A stretch of DNA of 64,000 bases from Cylindrotheca closterium (taxonomy: Eukaryota; Bacillariophyta; Bacillariophyceae; Bacillariales; Bacillariaceae), in NCBI GenBank assembly GCA_933822405.4, contig CAKOGP040002091.1, positions 647,926-711,925 of the forward strand, written 5' to 3'. Positions 1 through 10,684 of the stretch are shown piece by piece. The position numbers were made by a program, and so were the translations under genes. The notes beneath the pieces are model-generated. The model was not told the DNA's origin and did no database searches. It saw only the letters and a list, made by a program, of their open reading frames with translations. How positions within the stretch are numbered: position 1 is the first letter of the stretch; the number at the start of each line of letters is the position of its first letter.

Positions 1-1117
1 CAAGGTCCAGACAGTCCAAATTCCCAATGGCGCGAAGTGTGAACTGGCTCGACGTATTTGGTCTGAGTCGCTCTTTGATTTGGCTGTTTTCTTTGGAAAC
101 GACACCGACAATGATCCAATCCGAAAGATTGACACCCTGGCTCGATCTGTATCGTGGACGGTTCCAAGCAAGTGTATCATGGATGTGTTATCACGCCAGT
201 TGGGGACTGTTCCGATGGATGATTCTATTCAAGGAGCGGCAGTTGCAGCACAATCTGCAGATAGCATGGCGGCGTTTTTGTGCTCGTTCGATGAAGATCT
301 ACTTCTGGAACGATACGCATTGGCCGTCATGTACCAATCATGGTTCTTGCTGGAAGCTGATTTTAACGAGCACCAGTGCAATTCGTTCGGTTTCGCTGTG
401 GATGGCTCGACCATCACATGTAACTCAGAAGATAAAGTTGCGGATTTTGTCAAGGGCAGCAACAGGTTGGATTCCACTATCCCACCTGAAATCTTTCTGC
501 TCTCCGATTTAGGTCAGTTGGGCACTTGTTTTTGCCGCTTACTACTCTGATCTACTGTTTCTCACTCCATCGCCTTGTACTATCGCCTTGTAGAAAGCCT
601 AGTGTTTGCAAGCCACAATGTTGTTGGAACCTTACCCACAGAGCTTGGGCTGCTGACAAAGCTTAGTGAGTAATGTTGGGTCACATGAGATATTTGCTCA
701 TCTGTACTTGATATGTCGCGCTCTCACTGACTATTAACTCAACTGCCGCTTCAGCACATATCGATGCCTTTGGCAATCGGTTGGTAGGACAGATTCCTAG
801 CGAAATCGGTCTCTTGACAAATCTTGGTATGCATCATGGCAATGTTTGGTCGTTTTGTACCTCGTCACCTTTTTCGTCCTCATCGCAAATATTTCCTGCT
901 CTCATTATACAGTCACACTGAATCTTGGATACAACAGCTTTACTGGATCGTTACCAGCTGAACTGAGCAATCTACAGAATCTAAACAATTGTACAATAGG
1001 TGAGTCAGTATGGTTGCTACGTATACCGCTGGTAGGGTCTCCTTCTAATTGTCTTGTTCTGTTCGCACAGTGGGCAACAACCTTACGTGGACCAACGAAG
1101 TCGCAGTTTGTCAGTAA
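1..1117 (+). CDS. Leucine-rich-repeat protein, 3' part (5' end outside window)
   Basis: Open in frame from the first bases, so the 5' end is missing. Exons as read: <2-512, 594-665, 755-826, 913-999 and 1071-1117, all joined by phase-1 GT-AG introns. Exons 2 and 3 are exactly 72 bp and each encodes one 24-residue plant-type LRR (pattern N-x-L-x-G-x-I/L-P-x-E-I/L-G-x-L-T-x-L). Exon 4 carries the last repeat. The final exon adds a short tail ending in a Cys and stops at TAA 1115. The first exon holds a Cys-containing N-terminal cap region with a Ser/Asp-rich segment. Diatoms have many secreted or receptor-like LRR proteins of this build. Ligand and function cannot be inferred. No kinase or transmembrane segment is visible in the part present, and the signal peptide would lie upstream. 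Confidence 0.75.
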
Positions 1118-1623
1118 TTGGAATGCTTGTCGAGCCAGCCAATATGGCTATTACCTGGATCCAAAGTGGGCTAGGAGATACTGTAGGTTGCAATTCTGCT
1201 GTACATACTACCACTTTCGACCACAGCTGCAATAGCTTGTGCTCTGGACATGATGTTGGTCTTTAATGCAAAGAGGCTCTTGGAGAAAATTCCCAGCTCC
1301 AAAAGGGCAGCATCTGATAAAAGTCATCTTTTTAGGTGACGAGGATATTGCGTCAACAAATGACAGGTGAATGTTGGGCGTTGCAGACTGGTATGCCACA
1401 CAATGGTTTGGGTTTCGCATTGCGCACTAAATCGATCATGAAAATCGCTCCATTGCAACACCAATGCAACGAGCGAAGAGTGAAGCCACCAACCTTTCAA
1501 GCAAAAGTGTATTCTATTTCCGTTCAAGTAGAGTGTTGCATTGCATTACAAATTAGAAAAAGATTATTAAAGCCGAATGAATCAATCAATCAATCAATGA
1601 ATCAATCAGATACTACAGTAGAT
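1118..1623. other. Intergenic, convergent 3' ends
   Basis: About 500 bp between two converging genes. It contains an AATC-type tetranucleotide tract (about 1577-1608) directly before the SDHB stop codon and a TACAGTA motif at 1614-1620. I see no credible gene here. Confidence 0.6.
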
Positions 1624-2553
1624 CTAATGAGCCAACTTCTTCTTGATTTGTGCAATGGCCTTTCCAGGGTTTAAATGCTTTGGGCAAACCTTGGTACAGT
1701 TCATGATAGTGTGACATCTGTATAGCTTGAATGCGTCATCCAACTCTTCCAAACGCTTGGCAGTGCTACCATCTCGAGAATCTTCAATCCAGCGATAGGC
1801 TTGCATCAACACGGCAGGTCCAAGGTACTTGTCCGAGTTCCACCAATAACTTGGACAAGCAGTAGAGCAGCATGCACAAAGGATGCACTCGTACATACCA
1901 TCCAACTTGGCACGATCTTCTTTGGTTTGAAGGAATTCGGCTTGGCCTTCCTTCTTTTCCTCACTGGGCTGCAACCATGGTTCAATGGAACGGTATTGTT
2001 CGTAAAAGTTTCCCATATCTGGAACAAGATCTTTGACAACATACATGTGCGGCAACGGATAAATCTTTGTAGCCTTGGCGGTGTCATCCTCAATGTACGC
2101 CAAGCAGGCCAATGTATTGGTACCGTTAATGTTCATGGCACAGGATCCACAAATACCTTCACGGCACGATCGGCGAAAAGTAAGAGTAGGGTCTTGCTCA
2201 TTCTTAATTTTGATGAGAGCATCTAGAATCATGGGTCCACAATCATTGAGGTCAATTGGATAAGTGCTCAGGTAGGGCTTTTGGTTCTGTTCGGGATCCC
2301 ATCGGTAGACCTTGAAATATTTGATCTTCTCTGGCTTGGACAAAGCCTCGGCTGCTCCTGTCTTGAGAGAAGCTTCGGATGTACTGAGACTACGAGCAGC
2401 CTGGGACAGGAACTATAAAAGAAGTGATGAATATACGACATGTAAGCAATCGGAGGTTTCAGAACGACGTGACTAACAACAAACAGGACAACCACATTCT
2501 TCATTACTTACACTTTGAGATAAGGCTCGGTTTTGAAGGGCAGGTTTGAACAT
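1624..2553 (-). CDS. SDHB: Succinate dehydrogenase iron-sulfur subunit (complex II)
   Basis: Two exons on the minus strand: 2512-2553 (start ATG at 2553, 14 codons) and 1624-2412, joined in phase 0; about 276 aa. SDHB passes electrons from succinate-reduced FAD to ubiquinone in mitochondrial complex II. All three cluster motifs are present: 2Fe-2S cysteines near residues 97, 102, 105 and 117; 4Fe-4S at 190, 193, 196 and 200, with Pro following; 3Fe-4S at 247, 253 and 257. The first ~37 residues are rich in Ser/Arg/Ala and lack acidic residues until late, fitting a mitochondrial presequence. The donor reads GTAAGT and the acceptor TATAG. It is transcribed away from the CobW-type gene that starts 468 bp away. 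Confidence 0.96.
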
Positions 2554-3020
2554 GGTTTCGATTGCACTGAACAATAAGACTGATCAAACGGTGTCAATGG
2601 TGGTGACTGATGTTACTATTGTTTGATAAAGATTGTTGAAGCTGTTGATGTCTCCAACGATTGCAGTGGCGAAGAAGAGCTTCAAACCGAAGGAAGATCG
2701 AACCCATCTTGCTCAGAGAGAAGAGAGAAGCCCGTTATTTCCCGCGTATGTACCGAAGTACCGGCAGTAGAAACAGTTCGCTTTGGATTTTAACGGACGT
2801 TGGACAGAAGAAATGAATCTACGACTGACTCATCCGATTGTTTTTTCGCCCCCGCCGCCCTTCCATCGCTCGTGATAAGGCCTTTTCGATGGAGTTCCTA
2901 ACGCCCTTGTTGCGACGACGACAAATGGCCACGCATAAAAGCTGACAAAACCCATCTCAGTCGTACACACCCGTACATCACAATCTACAGTACAGTAATA
3001 CCCAAGATCAATCATCAACA
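2554..3020. promoter_or_regulatory. Divergent promoter region, SDHB / CobW-type GTPase
   Basis: A 467-bp intergenic region separates two divergently transcribed start codons. An ATAAAA box at 2935-2940 lies about 85 bp upstream of the plus-strand ATG and could act as a TATA element. Overlapping TACAGTA motifs occur at 2986-2997. Promoter function is inferred from position only. Confidence 0.4.
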
Positions 3021-4307
3021 ATGACAACCGCAACCGACAGCAACGATCTAACCCCCATGACGGTCATCACCGGATTCTTAGGAGCCGGAAAGACAACCTT
3101 TGTCAATTACATTCTCAAGGAGCAAAACGAGTGGAAAATTTGCGTCCTCGAAAATGAATTTGGAGAAGTTTCCATTGACGATGGACTAGGTGAGTGATCG
3201 AGTGCGGAGAAACGAAATGAATCTATCAGCTATCGAGAATTGTTCAAGATCAACTGTGGCTTGAATGGTGGTTGGAACGCACGATAGAATTAAACTTTTG
3301 ACGACTTGTGCAAACATAAAACTCACTTTACATTTTTTTTACGTTGTGAAGTCGCCGAATCCTTGGACTCCCCAGAAGATATCATTACAATGGACAATGG
3401 CTGCGTTTGCTGTTCGGTTCGTGGAGATTTGGTTCGAACTTTGGGACAAATGGCCAAGCGTCGCAAGGAGTTTGATGCCATTTTGCTCGAGACAACTGGT
3501 TTGGCGGATCCATCGGCCATTATTTACACCATCCAAACCAACCCAAAGTTGAGCGACAACTATTTCATTGATAGTATCGTTTGTTTGGCAGATGCAAAAC
3601 ACTTGAATCAGCATTTGGATGAAAAGAAGCCAGAAGGGGCAATCAACGAGGCCTTGCAACAAGTTGCCTTTGCCGACAAAATTCTTTTGAACAAGACTGA
3701 TTTGGTGACAAAGGAAGAGAAGGATACGCTGAAACAAAGATTGGCCAAAATCAACCAATTTGCCACAGTGATTGAAACGGAACGGTCGCGTGCGCCATTG
3801 GATAAGATTTTGGGCCTAAACTCCTTCAACATGGAATCCATTCTTAACTTCGACAAGGACTTTTTTGAAAATCAAGAAGTGTCGAAGCATCAACCTGAAT
3901 TGGTAGAATCTGTCGGAATCCAGTTCGAGGGAGAACTTCATGCTCAATACTTCAACATGTTCATGATGGACTTGTTGCGAGAAAGAGCTACAGATATGTA
4001 CCGTACAAAGGGTTTGCTGGCCTTTCATGGACAAGGAGATGTCAAGTTTGTGTTCCAAGGTGTCCATGAGCAGAGTAAGTTGTTTTGAAGCAGCCATTGG
4101 GATCTAGATGCGCTCTGTTGCAGTACCTGACTGACATTTCCCGCTTATTTTACTTTCTTTGCAGTCAATTTTGGACCTGCCAAGGAGCCATGGGCTGCCG
4201 GAGAGAAGAGAATGAACAAGTTTGTGTTCATTGGCAAGAATTTGAACAGAAAAGAGCTTACTGATAGCCTGATGAACTGTCTCTACAAAGAGGAAAGTTC
4301 CGAATAA
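3021..4307 (+). CDS. CobW/COG0523 (ZNG1-like) metallochaperone GTPase
   Basis: Exons 3021-3189, 3352-4074 and 4165-4307, both introns in phase 1; 344 aa. This is a G3E-class P-loop GTPase of the CobW/P47K family, whose members deliver metals to client enzymes; the eukaryotic ZNG1 branch activates a zinc metallopeptidase. Visible motifs: Walker [10 protein letters not shown] at about 18-26, the E-N-E-F-G-E switch, the metal-binding G-C-V-C-C at 73-77, E-T-T-G-L-A-D-P at 103-110, N-K-T-D at 170-173, and a C-terminal CobW_C domain with W-A-A-G-E-K-R. There is no obvious targeting peptide, so it is probably cytosolic. The metal (Zn, Co or other) cannot be read from sequence. Confidence 0.92.
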
Positions 4308-4499
4308 GGCACATGATTGGCGATAGTAGCTTCTTTGACCTCGATTACGTGTAGGTCGATATTAGAATACGTAACTTCTTGTTTTCATTTTTTATCAAAT
4401 TGAAAATCGCTCGTCGTTTTCAACAAGGAACCCGGTTGTTCAGAAATTATTTCCTTTCATTTTTGTTTCTCACCAGTCGAATTTTGAAACAAACGTAAG

Positions 4500-5096
4500 A
4501 TGCGAGCTACTTCAATCCTAATCGGACTCTTTCCTTTCAGTTCTGCGCTGGTGGTGCCTCAGGCTTCTTGTAGGCAAAATCCTGGGCTATCCATGGGATT
4601 GTATGACGATCCATTGCCACCCAAACAAAGTGATGACGATGAAGTTGCTGAAATCCCCCTATCGGCGAGACGATTGTTCAATTTCAAACTGGATGGCACG
4701 GAATCGAGAGGTTTGTTGCCACCTTTGTCGCGTAGTCTGGATTCTGGCATTGGATGTTCTTTCACACCATCGGGTCCAGAGGTCCAAGATTTGGTCGAAA
4801 CGACAGATTGCAATGCCTTAGATGCTGCCTGGGCACTGGATGCTTGCAAAGGAGATGCCGTCCAGGCAGAAAATTGTATCGAAGCAGCGCGATCGAAATT
4901 CATGAACGACGAACCAAGTACATCATCATCATCTTCTTCTTCCCAAGGTTTTGACCTTCGAAAAGCAGAACGACTCAAGAAACAAGCGGCCAAAAAAGGC
5001 AGAATCATCATAGGACCTCCAGAGACTGGTGAACAAGATTGGTTGCCAATCAAGAACCCAGCACCAGTTGATGATGAGCCATGGTTCACAGGGTGA
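4500..5096 (+). CDS. Hypothetical secretory/organelle protein with UBA-like helical segment
   Basis: Single exon, 198 aa, ATG at 4500. The N-terminus is a short hydrophobic signal-like stretch (about residues 4-20, followed by Val-Val-Pro), so it may enter the ER or, in a diatom, a plastid. Residues about 90-135 form a compact Ala-rich helical segment resembling a UBA/CUE-type fold (V-x-D-L-V-E-x-T ... A-A-x-A-L). A poly-Ser tract follows, then a basic Lys/Arg-rich stretch ending near an acidic, Trp-containing C-terminus. I do not recognise a named family. It follows the CobW-type gene by about 190 bp and converges on the next gene. Confidence 0.6.
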   Translation: MRATSILIGLFPFSSALVVPQASCRQNPGLSMGLYDDPLPPKQSDDDEVAEIPLSARRLFNFKLDGTESRGLLPPLSRSLDSGIGCSFTPSGPEVQDLVETTDCNALDAAWALDACKGDAVQAENCIEAARSKFMNDEPSTSSSSSSSQGFDLRKAERLKKQAAKKGRIIIGPPETGEQDWLPIKNPAPVDDEPWFTG

Positions 5097-5401
5097 ACAT
5101 CATTAGCGAAAATGTTTGAAATGTTACAATGAACGCAAGCAGGAGATCTAATGCATTTAGCTGCTCACTCGGCTTTGCTCGGTATTTGCGCCAAGTAACC
5201 GTTGTGGCTCTCATGATGTTTCTTCTTTGTTTGCGAGAAGCGAACGTGTACCGGACGAATGAATCTTAGCACTACCCCGAGCTTTCAATCTTGTTTCATT
5301 ATGGCGTTATGAATGGTTATAAAATATTATAAAAGCATCATCATCTTCAGTTTCTGTCCTCTGCATCTGTGAATGTAAAATTCATTTCAATTCCGACCCG
5401 T
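5097..5401. other. Intergenic between converging genes
   Basis: About 305 bp between two convergent stop codons. It is AT-rich near 5316-5335 (TATAAAATATTATAAAA). Nothing else is recognisable, and it probably holds both 3' UTRs. Confidence 0.5.
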
Positions 5402-6856
5402 CTAGGCGCTGACAACGTTGACGCGACTACTTCGCCGCGGAGGCACCACTATTTGAGTGACTGGGAGCTCTGGTTCCTTGGGCGGACAGCCAATAGACTC
5501 AAGTTGCTTTTCAAGTAATCTTTGCACAGGCTGACTGGACAACAAGCTTTGTCCCACTAATTCAATTTGATGTGCACTGTACTTGGCCGGGATAGCCATA
5601 AGCGGTTTGCCTTCGTCAAGTGACCTTCGAATGACATCCTTTGGTAACATGCGGAGAGAGCAATGCTCGCCTCCGTATGCTAGTCCCACATATAGTTGTT
5701 TCTTGAGGCGATGATCGGTAGCGTTTTTGGTGCATCTTCCCAATATTGCAGCAACGGTATCTTTCTTTGGCGCGTACAGCACCGGTACCATCTCGAAAAT
5801 TCGTTGCATTGGGTCGGTCAAAAGAATGAGACACTTTGACATTGGTTCCCAAACTGTACCGCTAGTTTCTGTGGATTGGGATTTTTGCAGTTGAAGAGCA
5901 GCGTCGCGTTCAAAAGAGTCGCGATGCTCTGCAATATTGAGTATATCGTCCATGAACATGCTATTCGATGATTCCTGCTTCTTTCCCATGTCCAGAGCCA
6001 AAAAGTACTCCAAAGGAACGTCCCGGCCTCTAGCTCCAGCTCCAGATAAGCTGGAAACATCCGAGGAACCCGAGTTTCGACGTTGCAGTTTCATGATTTC
6101 CATAAGCGGAGGAGGGCATACTTTCTTATTCCTCGAAGCTGTATTGTCAGCGTCCAAGATTATTGGAAAGGTTCCCATTTCGTTTCCTGCGGCAGGTTCT
6201 TTTGGTTTCTCCCCGTTGTCATCATTCGAAATCTGGCCATCTTCGCAAGCTCCAGGAGTATCTTCAGAAAGCTGTGGATTTCCAGAGGAACTAGACTCTT
6301 CAGTGCTCGCATTTTTATTTCTATTCCGCTGACGATCAGGGGAGGCATTCAAAATATCTTCATACACTACAGTGCTGTCTGTTTGAAGATTCGGTTGTGA
6401 AGAGACTTCTATGCAGTTGCCCTTCTTTTTCTGAAACAATTTGGATCTTGCAAACAGAAACCGAGATAGAGATTTCTTCTTTCCGGCTTTTGGACTAAAT
6501 GATCTAAGGGCAGCCCCACCTGTATTCCCATTTCGAGCATCGGTATCGCCGATTGGCTCCACTGGAGGAACTGATGGTATCTGTTCCTTCGACTTCAGAT
6601 GCTGTGGTGAATCCCCATATTGATCCAATTCGCTAGAGGGAACAGTACCTTCCCCGAATGTTTTTTCCTTGCGTGGAAAAGCACCATACTCAGAATTGAC
6701 AATATCTCGTTCCCAACATTGACACTACGATTGTAAATAGGTACATGTGAGTCAGTATTCTTTTCTTCGATGCGAGAGATACAACACCCTTTCCTAAACG
6801 GCACTCACCAATCGTGGTCCTCGTCTCCTTCTCGACTCGTTGCTCTTTAACGTCAT
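5402..6856 (-). CDS. Conserved-looking unknown protein, basic N-terminus and globular C-terminal domain
   Basis: Two exons: 6809-6856 (ATG at 6856, 16 codons, Arg-rich) and 5402-6724, phase 0; about 456 aa. Joining them gives a continuous start (M-T-L-K-S-N-E-S-R-R-R-R ... C-Q-C-W-E-R-D-I-V-N-S-E-Y-G) that the longest single reading frame misses, because that frame begins only at a TTG. The middle (about 60-250) is Ser/Asn/Lys-rich and probably disordered. Residues about 270-420 look folded and include L-I-L-L-T-D-P, L-Y-A-P-K-K-D-T-V and L-Y-V-G-L-A-Y-G-G. There is no transmembrane segment. I cannot assign a function. Confidence 0.7.
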
Positions 6857-7338
6857 GCTATGCTAATGGTCAAGAGATGCGATTAGAGGTTAAGGGGTGC
6901 TGCTTCTTGGAGTACATTCACCTCAATGATCGATTTCACGATAGGCTATCATATCCGTTGGGTGGATGTCTTGGATGCAGCGACACAACAGAAAAGAGAT
7001 GGCTTGCATTCTCCTTAAATGTAGAAAGATTTATTTATGAACATGATCTTTTTGTCAAATAAATAGCTCTGGCGGCAGGACTCGCGGTGTTCGGAGTTGC
7101 GTTTCGATTTATTGTCGTCTGTCACTGTTCGTGTTCGTAGTTCAGATTGAAATTCGTGACTGACAGGCTCACGATTCAGATCGATTAGACGAACGCGTCA
7201 CATTTTTGTTGACACCTTTTGACTTTCTTTTGACACATCACGTTTGATTTTCTGTTCTCATGTTGTCACTGCAGTGGCAACCACAGTATTCGCACTATTC
7301 CATTTGAAGCATAGCATCCCTAACGGATTTCATTCACC
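6857..7338. promoter_or_regulatory. Divergent promoter region upstream of mitochondrial carrier
   Basis: About 480 bp between two divergent start codons. TTTTGAC-type repeats occur around 7217-7240 (TTTTGACTTTCTTTTGACAC). The carrier ATG sits in a good context (CACCATGG). Regulatory function is inferred from position only. Confidence 0.35.
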
Positions 7339-8595
7339 ATGGCATCCAAGTCTAGCAAATCCAAGAACAATACACTTCAGCATTTGATTGCAGGAGGAGG
7401 AGCTGGTTTCGTCGAAAGCAGCATCTGTCATCCGCTTGATACGATCAAGACGCGAATGCAGCTACGAAAAAACACCATCGACACCCAACAGATTCGTCAT
7501 TCCTTAATGGAGCCAGCCCATCAGATTCGACATTCTCTCATGGAACCTTCTGGACTACTCCGACAAAGCTTCGCTGGTGGATCTGGTCTAAGATCAACTC
7601 CGAATCCTGCCGTGTTGGTCAATGCCAATGTCCACGAACCCGCACCGATCGCCCAAAATGTCAGCAAGGCTCCGACAAACTATTCCAAAATCATTGAAAA
7701 ACCCATCTATAATGGTACTGTCAGAGCATCCCTTGGACCACTTGGGTCGGCGAAACGGATAGTTCAACGTGAGGGTTTTTTCGCCCTCTACAAGGGATTG
7801 ACGGCTGTGTATGCCGGAATTGTGCCAAAAATGGCCATTCGCTTTGTCACTTTTGAGAAATACAAGGAATATCTTGCAGATCACACATCGCTCGGCAGAT
7901 CCAATCAAGCCACCTTTCTCGCTGGCCTTGGGTCCGGCCTGACCGAAGCCATTATGGTGGTCACTCCCGCTGAAGTTTGCAAGATTCGCATGCAAGGTCA
8001 ATATCACTCCTTGGTCGATCCAGCCCAAAGAGAACACCGCAAGTACCGTAATGTGATTCAGACAGCAATTCTAATCGCAAGGGAAGAAGGAATTGGGGCT
8101 CTGTATAAGGGGCTCTTTCCGACCATGTTGCGACAAGGATGCAATCAAGCAGTCAATTTCACTGCATATAGCTACTTCAAGAAGAAGACGATGGAACTGC
8201 AGCATACTAGTGAACTTGCTTCGTGGCAATCCTTGCTGATTGGAGGCTTTAGTGGTGGTATGGGACCCCTGGTGAACAATCCGGTAAGTTCATTTCTGGT
8301 GGTTGATTGATGTCCTTTGTGATTTGTCTCCGCCGACCCTCATCTCACCTTGACAAATGCGCTTCAGCTGGATGTGGTTAAGACGCGTTTGCAGAAACAG
8401 GTTGTTCAAGAGGGAAGAGCTCCAAAATACACTGGGTTGGTGCAGGCATGCTTTCTGATAGCCAAGGAAGAGAGTGCCTTCGCTCTTTGGAAAGGCATCA
8501 CTCCACGTCTACTTCGAATCATGCCTGGACAAGCAATCACATTCATGACCTACGAAGCAATCTCGTCTATGATGAAGAAGCATGGTGCTTTGTGA
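7339..8595 (+). CDS. Mitochondrial carrier, succinate/fumarate (SFC1)-like
   Basis: Exons 7339-8283 and 8368-8595, phase 0; 390 aa. It is a mitochondrial inner-membrane carrier with three repeats, each holding a P-x-[DE]-x-[VIC]-[KC]-x-[RK] signature: H-P-L-D-T-I-K-T-R near 31-39, T-P-A-E-V-C-K-I-R in the second repeat, and N-P-L-D-V-V-K-T-R, which spans the intron. The stretches A-G-I-V-P-K-M-A-I-R-F and L-R-Q-G-C-N-Q-A-V-N-F-T-A-Y resemble the fungal Sfc1/Acr1 succinate-fumarate exchanger more than other carriers I know. The first matrix loop carries an insertion of about 80 residues (about 44-122) containing a duplicated Q-I-R-H-S-L-M-E-P. Substrate is inferred by similarity. Confidence 0.88.
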
Positions 8596-8752
8596 GATAT
8601 ATGTTCTGCGCTTTAGTGCTAGTAGACAACATTTAGATGAATGAATGAATAGAATTAACATATATTACATTTAGCTCTGTGTGAGAATGGGTTTGTGTGA
8701 ATGTGCGTAGATTTTTTGAACATGTGATAAGCATTTTGCCAGTGCCACCTCT

Positions 8753-10066
8753 TTATCGAATGCTGCTTTCTTTGCTTTCGTTGCTTTCGTTGCTATCGTT
8801 GCTTTCGTTGCTTTCGCTTTTACTTTTACTTTTACTTTTACTCTTGATCTTCAGCTTTTTCTCAATTCCCTTTTCGCCAAATTTCTTGGACTCTTTCTTT
8901 GTTGACTTGGAAGTAGTCTTGATCGAGCCATTGGACCCTTTGCCTTTTGTAGACACTACGGATTGTACAGCTTCAATGGGCGCTGATGAAGGAGCACTCG
9001 TGAAGGTACCCTTGAAGCTACCCTTGTATGATCTTCTTGTACTAGGTGCAGATGTGGGTCCTTTGGCAGCTGAAGTGTCTGGTGTGATTGGCGACAACGT
9101 CGTCGGAGATGGTTCCGAAACAGGTGATAGAGTATCTCGTGTAGGGGACAACGTTGTAAGAGATGGTTCCGAAACAGGTGATAACGTGCCTCTTGTAGGG
9201 GACAACGTCGGTGAAGATGGTTGTGCAACAGGGGGTAAGGAACCTCGTGTCGGGGACAACGTCGGATGAGAAGCAGTTGGTGATCCCGTCGCTGCCTGTT
9301 TCGAGCCGTCTTCAGGGGTTGGCGCTGATGATACCGCTTGTATTGGTGGATCTGATGGGGCATCTGTGGGTTGGGGCTGTTTTGTTTTTGGTCCCTTGGT
9401 TGGTGCTCCTGTAGGTTCGATGGTGGGAGCTGCTGTTGGATAATCTGTACTCCCAACGCACTCGCAAAGGTTGTTGGCAAGTAGTACTTGGCGAAACTCC
9501 ATACACAATGATTGCTCGGAAAAGAATTGAAGCAAGCCTTGGTCAACTTCTTCACATGTGTAGCCTGGCACGACACTCTTTCCTGTGGGGTTCACTAGTA
9601 CTCCATTAGGACAAAGCTCACATACTTTGGGTGCCTCCGTAGCTTCACACGAGCAGAATGATGAAACATCAAAGGACCCAGCTCTTTGTTGCAAGCTAGG
9701 GCATTCTTCTGCAGAAAGTTGCGACGCCAAAAATTCATAGTCAAGGCATGATGTATCTGGGAATAAGGGCGATCGTAGGTCAGGAGTTGGAGACGAGTCT
9801 CCTTTTTCACACAGGAAGCATTCTTGTGGTGCACTCGGACAGCCACACCAGGATGCTGTTTTGCGAAACTGACTGCATTCTTCAGAATCTTCAGGGATAT
9901 TAAGGAAGGAGCTTTCGTCGCAGGTTCTCCCACGTCCTGGAATTATTTTGTCTGGGAAACCTGGATTCTCTCCAAAGGGACAAAGGCTGCATGTATCTTG
10001 CGCCGACACGGAGCCAGAATATAGCGTGATTGCCAAGAAAAGTATTGATAGTTTAGTTGGTGTCAT
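8753..10066 (-). CDS. Secreted protein: three Cys modules, Pro/Thr-rich stalk, Lys/Ser tail
   Basis: Single exon, 437 aa. I chose ATG 10066 because a clear signal peptide (hydrophobic stretch ending S-V-S-A) follows it; the frame is open 40 codons further up but starts with non-signal sequence. Mature residues about 25-215 form three tandem cysteine modules of about 60 residues, each beginning C-x-L-C and ending in C-x-C or nearby. Residues about 220-360 are a Pro/Thr/Ser-rich, mucin-like linker with repeats of L-S-P-T-R-(G/D)-T. The C-terminus is a Lys/Ser/Glu tail (K-S-K-S then N-E-S repeats). This composition suits a cell-wall or extracellular matrix protein. The specific function is unknown. 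Confidence 0.8.
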   Translation of the reverse strand: MTPTKLSILFLAITLYSGSVSAQDTCSLCPFGENPGFPDKIIPGRGRTCDESSFLNIPEDSEECSQFRKTASWCGCPSAPQECFLCEKGDSSPTPDLRSPLFPDTSCLDYEFLASQLSAEECPSLQQRAGSFDVSSFCSCEATEAPKVCELCPNGVLVNPTGKSVVPGYTCEEVDQGLLQFFSEQSLCMEFRQVLLANNLCECVGSTDYPTAAPTIEPTGAPTKGPKTKQPQPTDAPSDPPIQAVSSAPTPEDGSKQAATGSPTASHPTLSPTRGSLPPVAQPSSPTLSPTRGTLSPVSEPSLTTLSPTRDTLSPVSEPSPTTLSPITPDTSAAKGPTSAPSTRRSYKGSFKGTFTSAPSSAPIEAVQSVVSTKGKGSNGSIKTTSKSTKKESKKFGEKGIEKKLKIKSKSKSKSKSESNESNDSNESNESKESSIR

Positions 10067-10684
10067 CGTGAATTTAAGACAGGATAATGTAAAGTGCGAA
10101 CGAATGACCGAGTTTGGGAATTCAGAGATTTCATTTGGACGAAATTTGTGAAACAAATGGATAAAAATATGTAGCCGCCTCACCAATAATTGGATGTTCC
10201 AAACCTAGCAAAATGAAAAAATGGTGCGCGCGCGTCGAGCCCGACGAATAATCAAATCATTGTTGATGTAAATGGCATGACTCAGGTCACACTTCATTAG
10301 CCGTGACTTCATCCTCGCAGCCAAGGACAACAACCAGCTATGATAGCGCTTGCTTTGAGAAAACTTGTACCGTGTTGAAGACGGTGGGCAAATCCAAGAG
10401 AGGTTACACTCGGAGATCGAATAGTTGGCCATGACTTCCATATATATGATTGATTTTTTCATACAAATCCATATGCTTGATTTTTATACAAATCCATATG
10501 CTTGGTTTTATACAAATTCTCATGCTACAGTACTGTAGGTTTCGCAAATGTGAGATTTAAGTACAACAGCCGTGAATCGAACAAGCAGCCTATTGTAATG
10601 GGGTGCGCCCCTAGTATATTACAGTAGACAAATGCAAAAGTAGAACAAGACAAATTTGATAATGAGTGGCAAGCAAAAGGAAAG
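10067..10684. other. Intergenic with short tandem repeats
   Basis: About 600 bp without a convincing gene. A tandem array of about three copies of a 27-bp unit (ATACAAATCCATATGCTTG followed by a T-run) occupies about 10460-10524. It is followed by back-to-back TACAGTA and TACTGTA at 10526-10537, and another TACAGTA lies at 10620-10626. Confidence 0.55.

Noticed and set aside
2830..3033. Small minus-strand frame in the SDHB/CobW intergenic region
   Set aside because: It overlaps the CobW-type start codon and lies in the likely promoter. No resemblance to any protein.
8697..9269. 190-codon plus-strand frame with Leu/Ser repeats
   Set aside because: Antisense to the secreted Cys/Pro-Thr gene, with low complexity caused by the repeats of that gene.
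10561..10636. tRNA-like sequence (GTTCGATTC box) near the tandem repeats
   Set aside because: The T-stem does not pair and no acceptor stem forms. Only the B-box resembles a tRNA.
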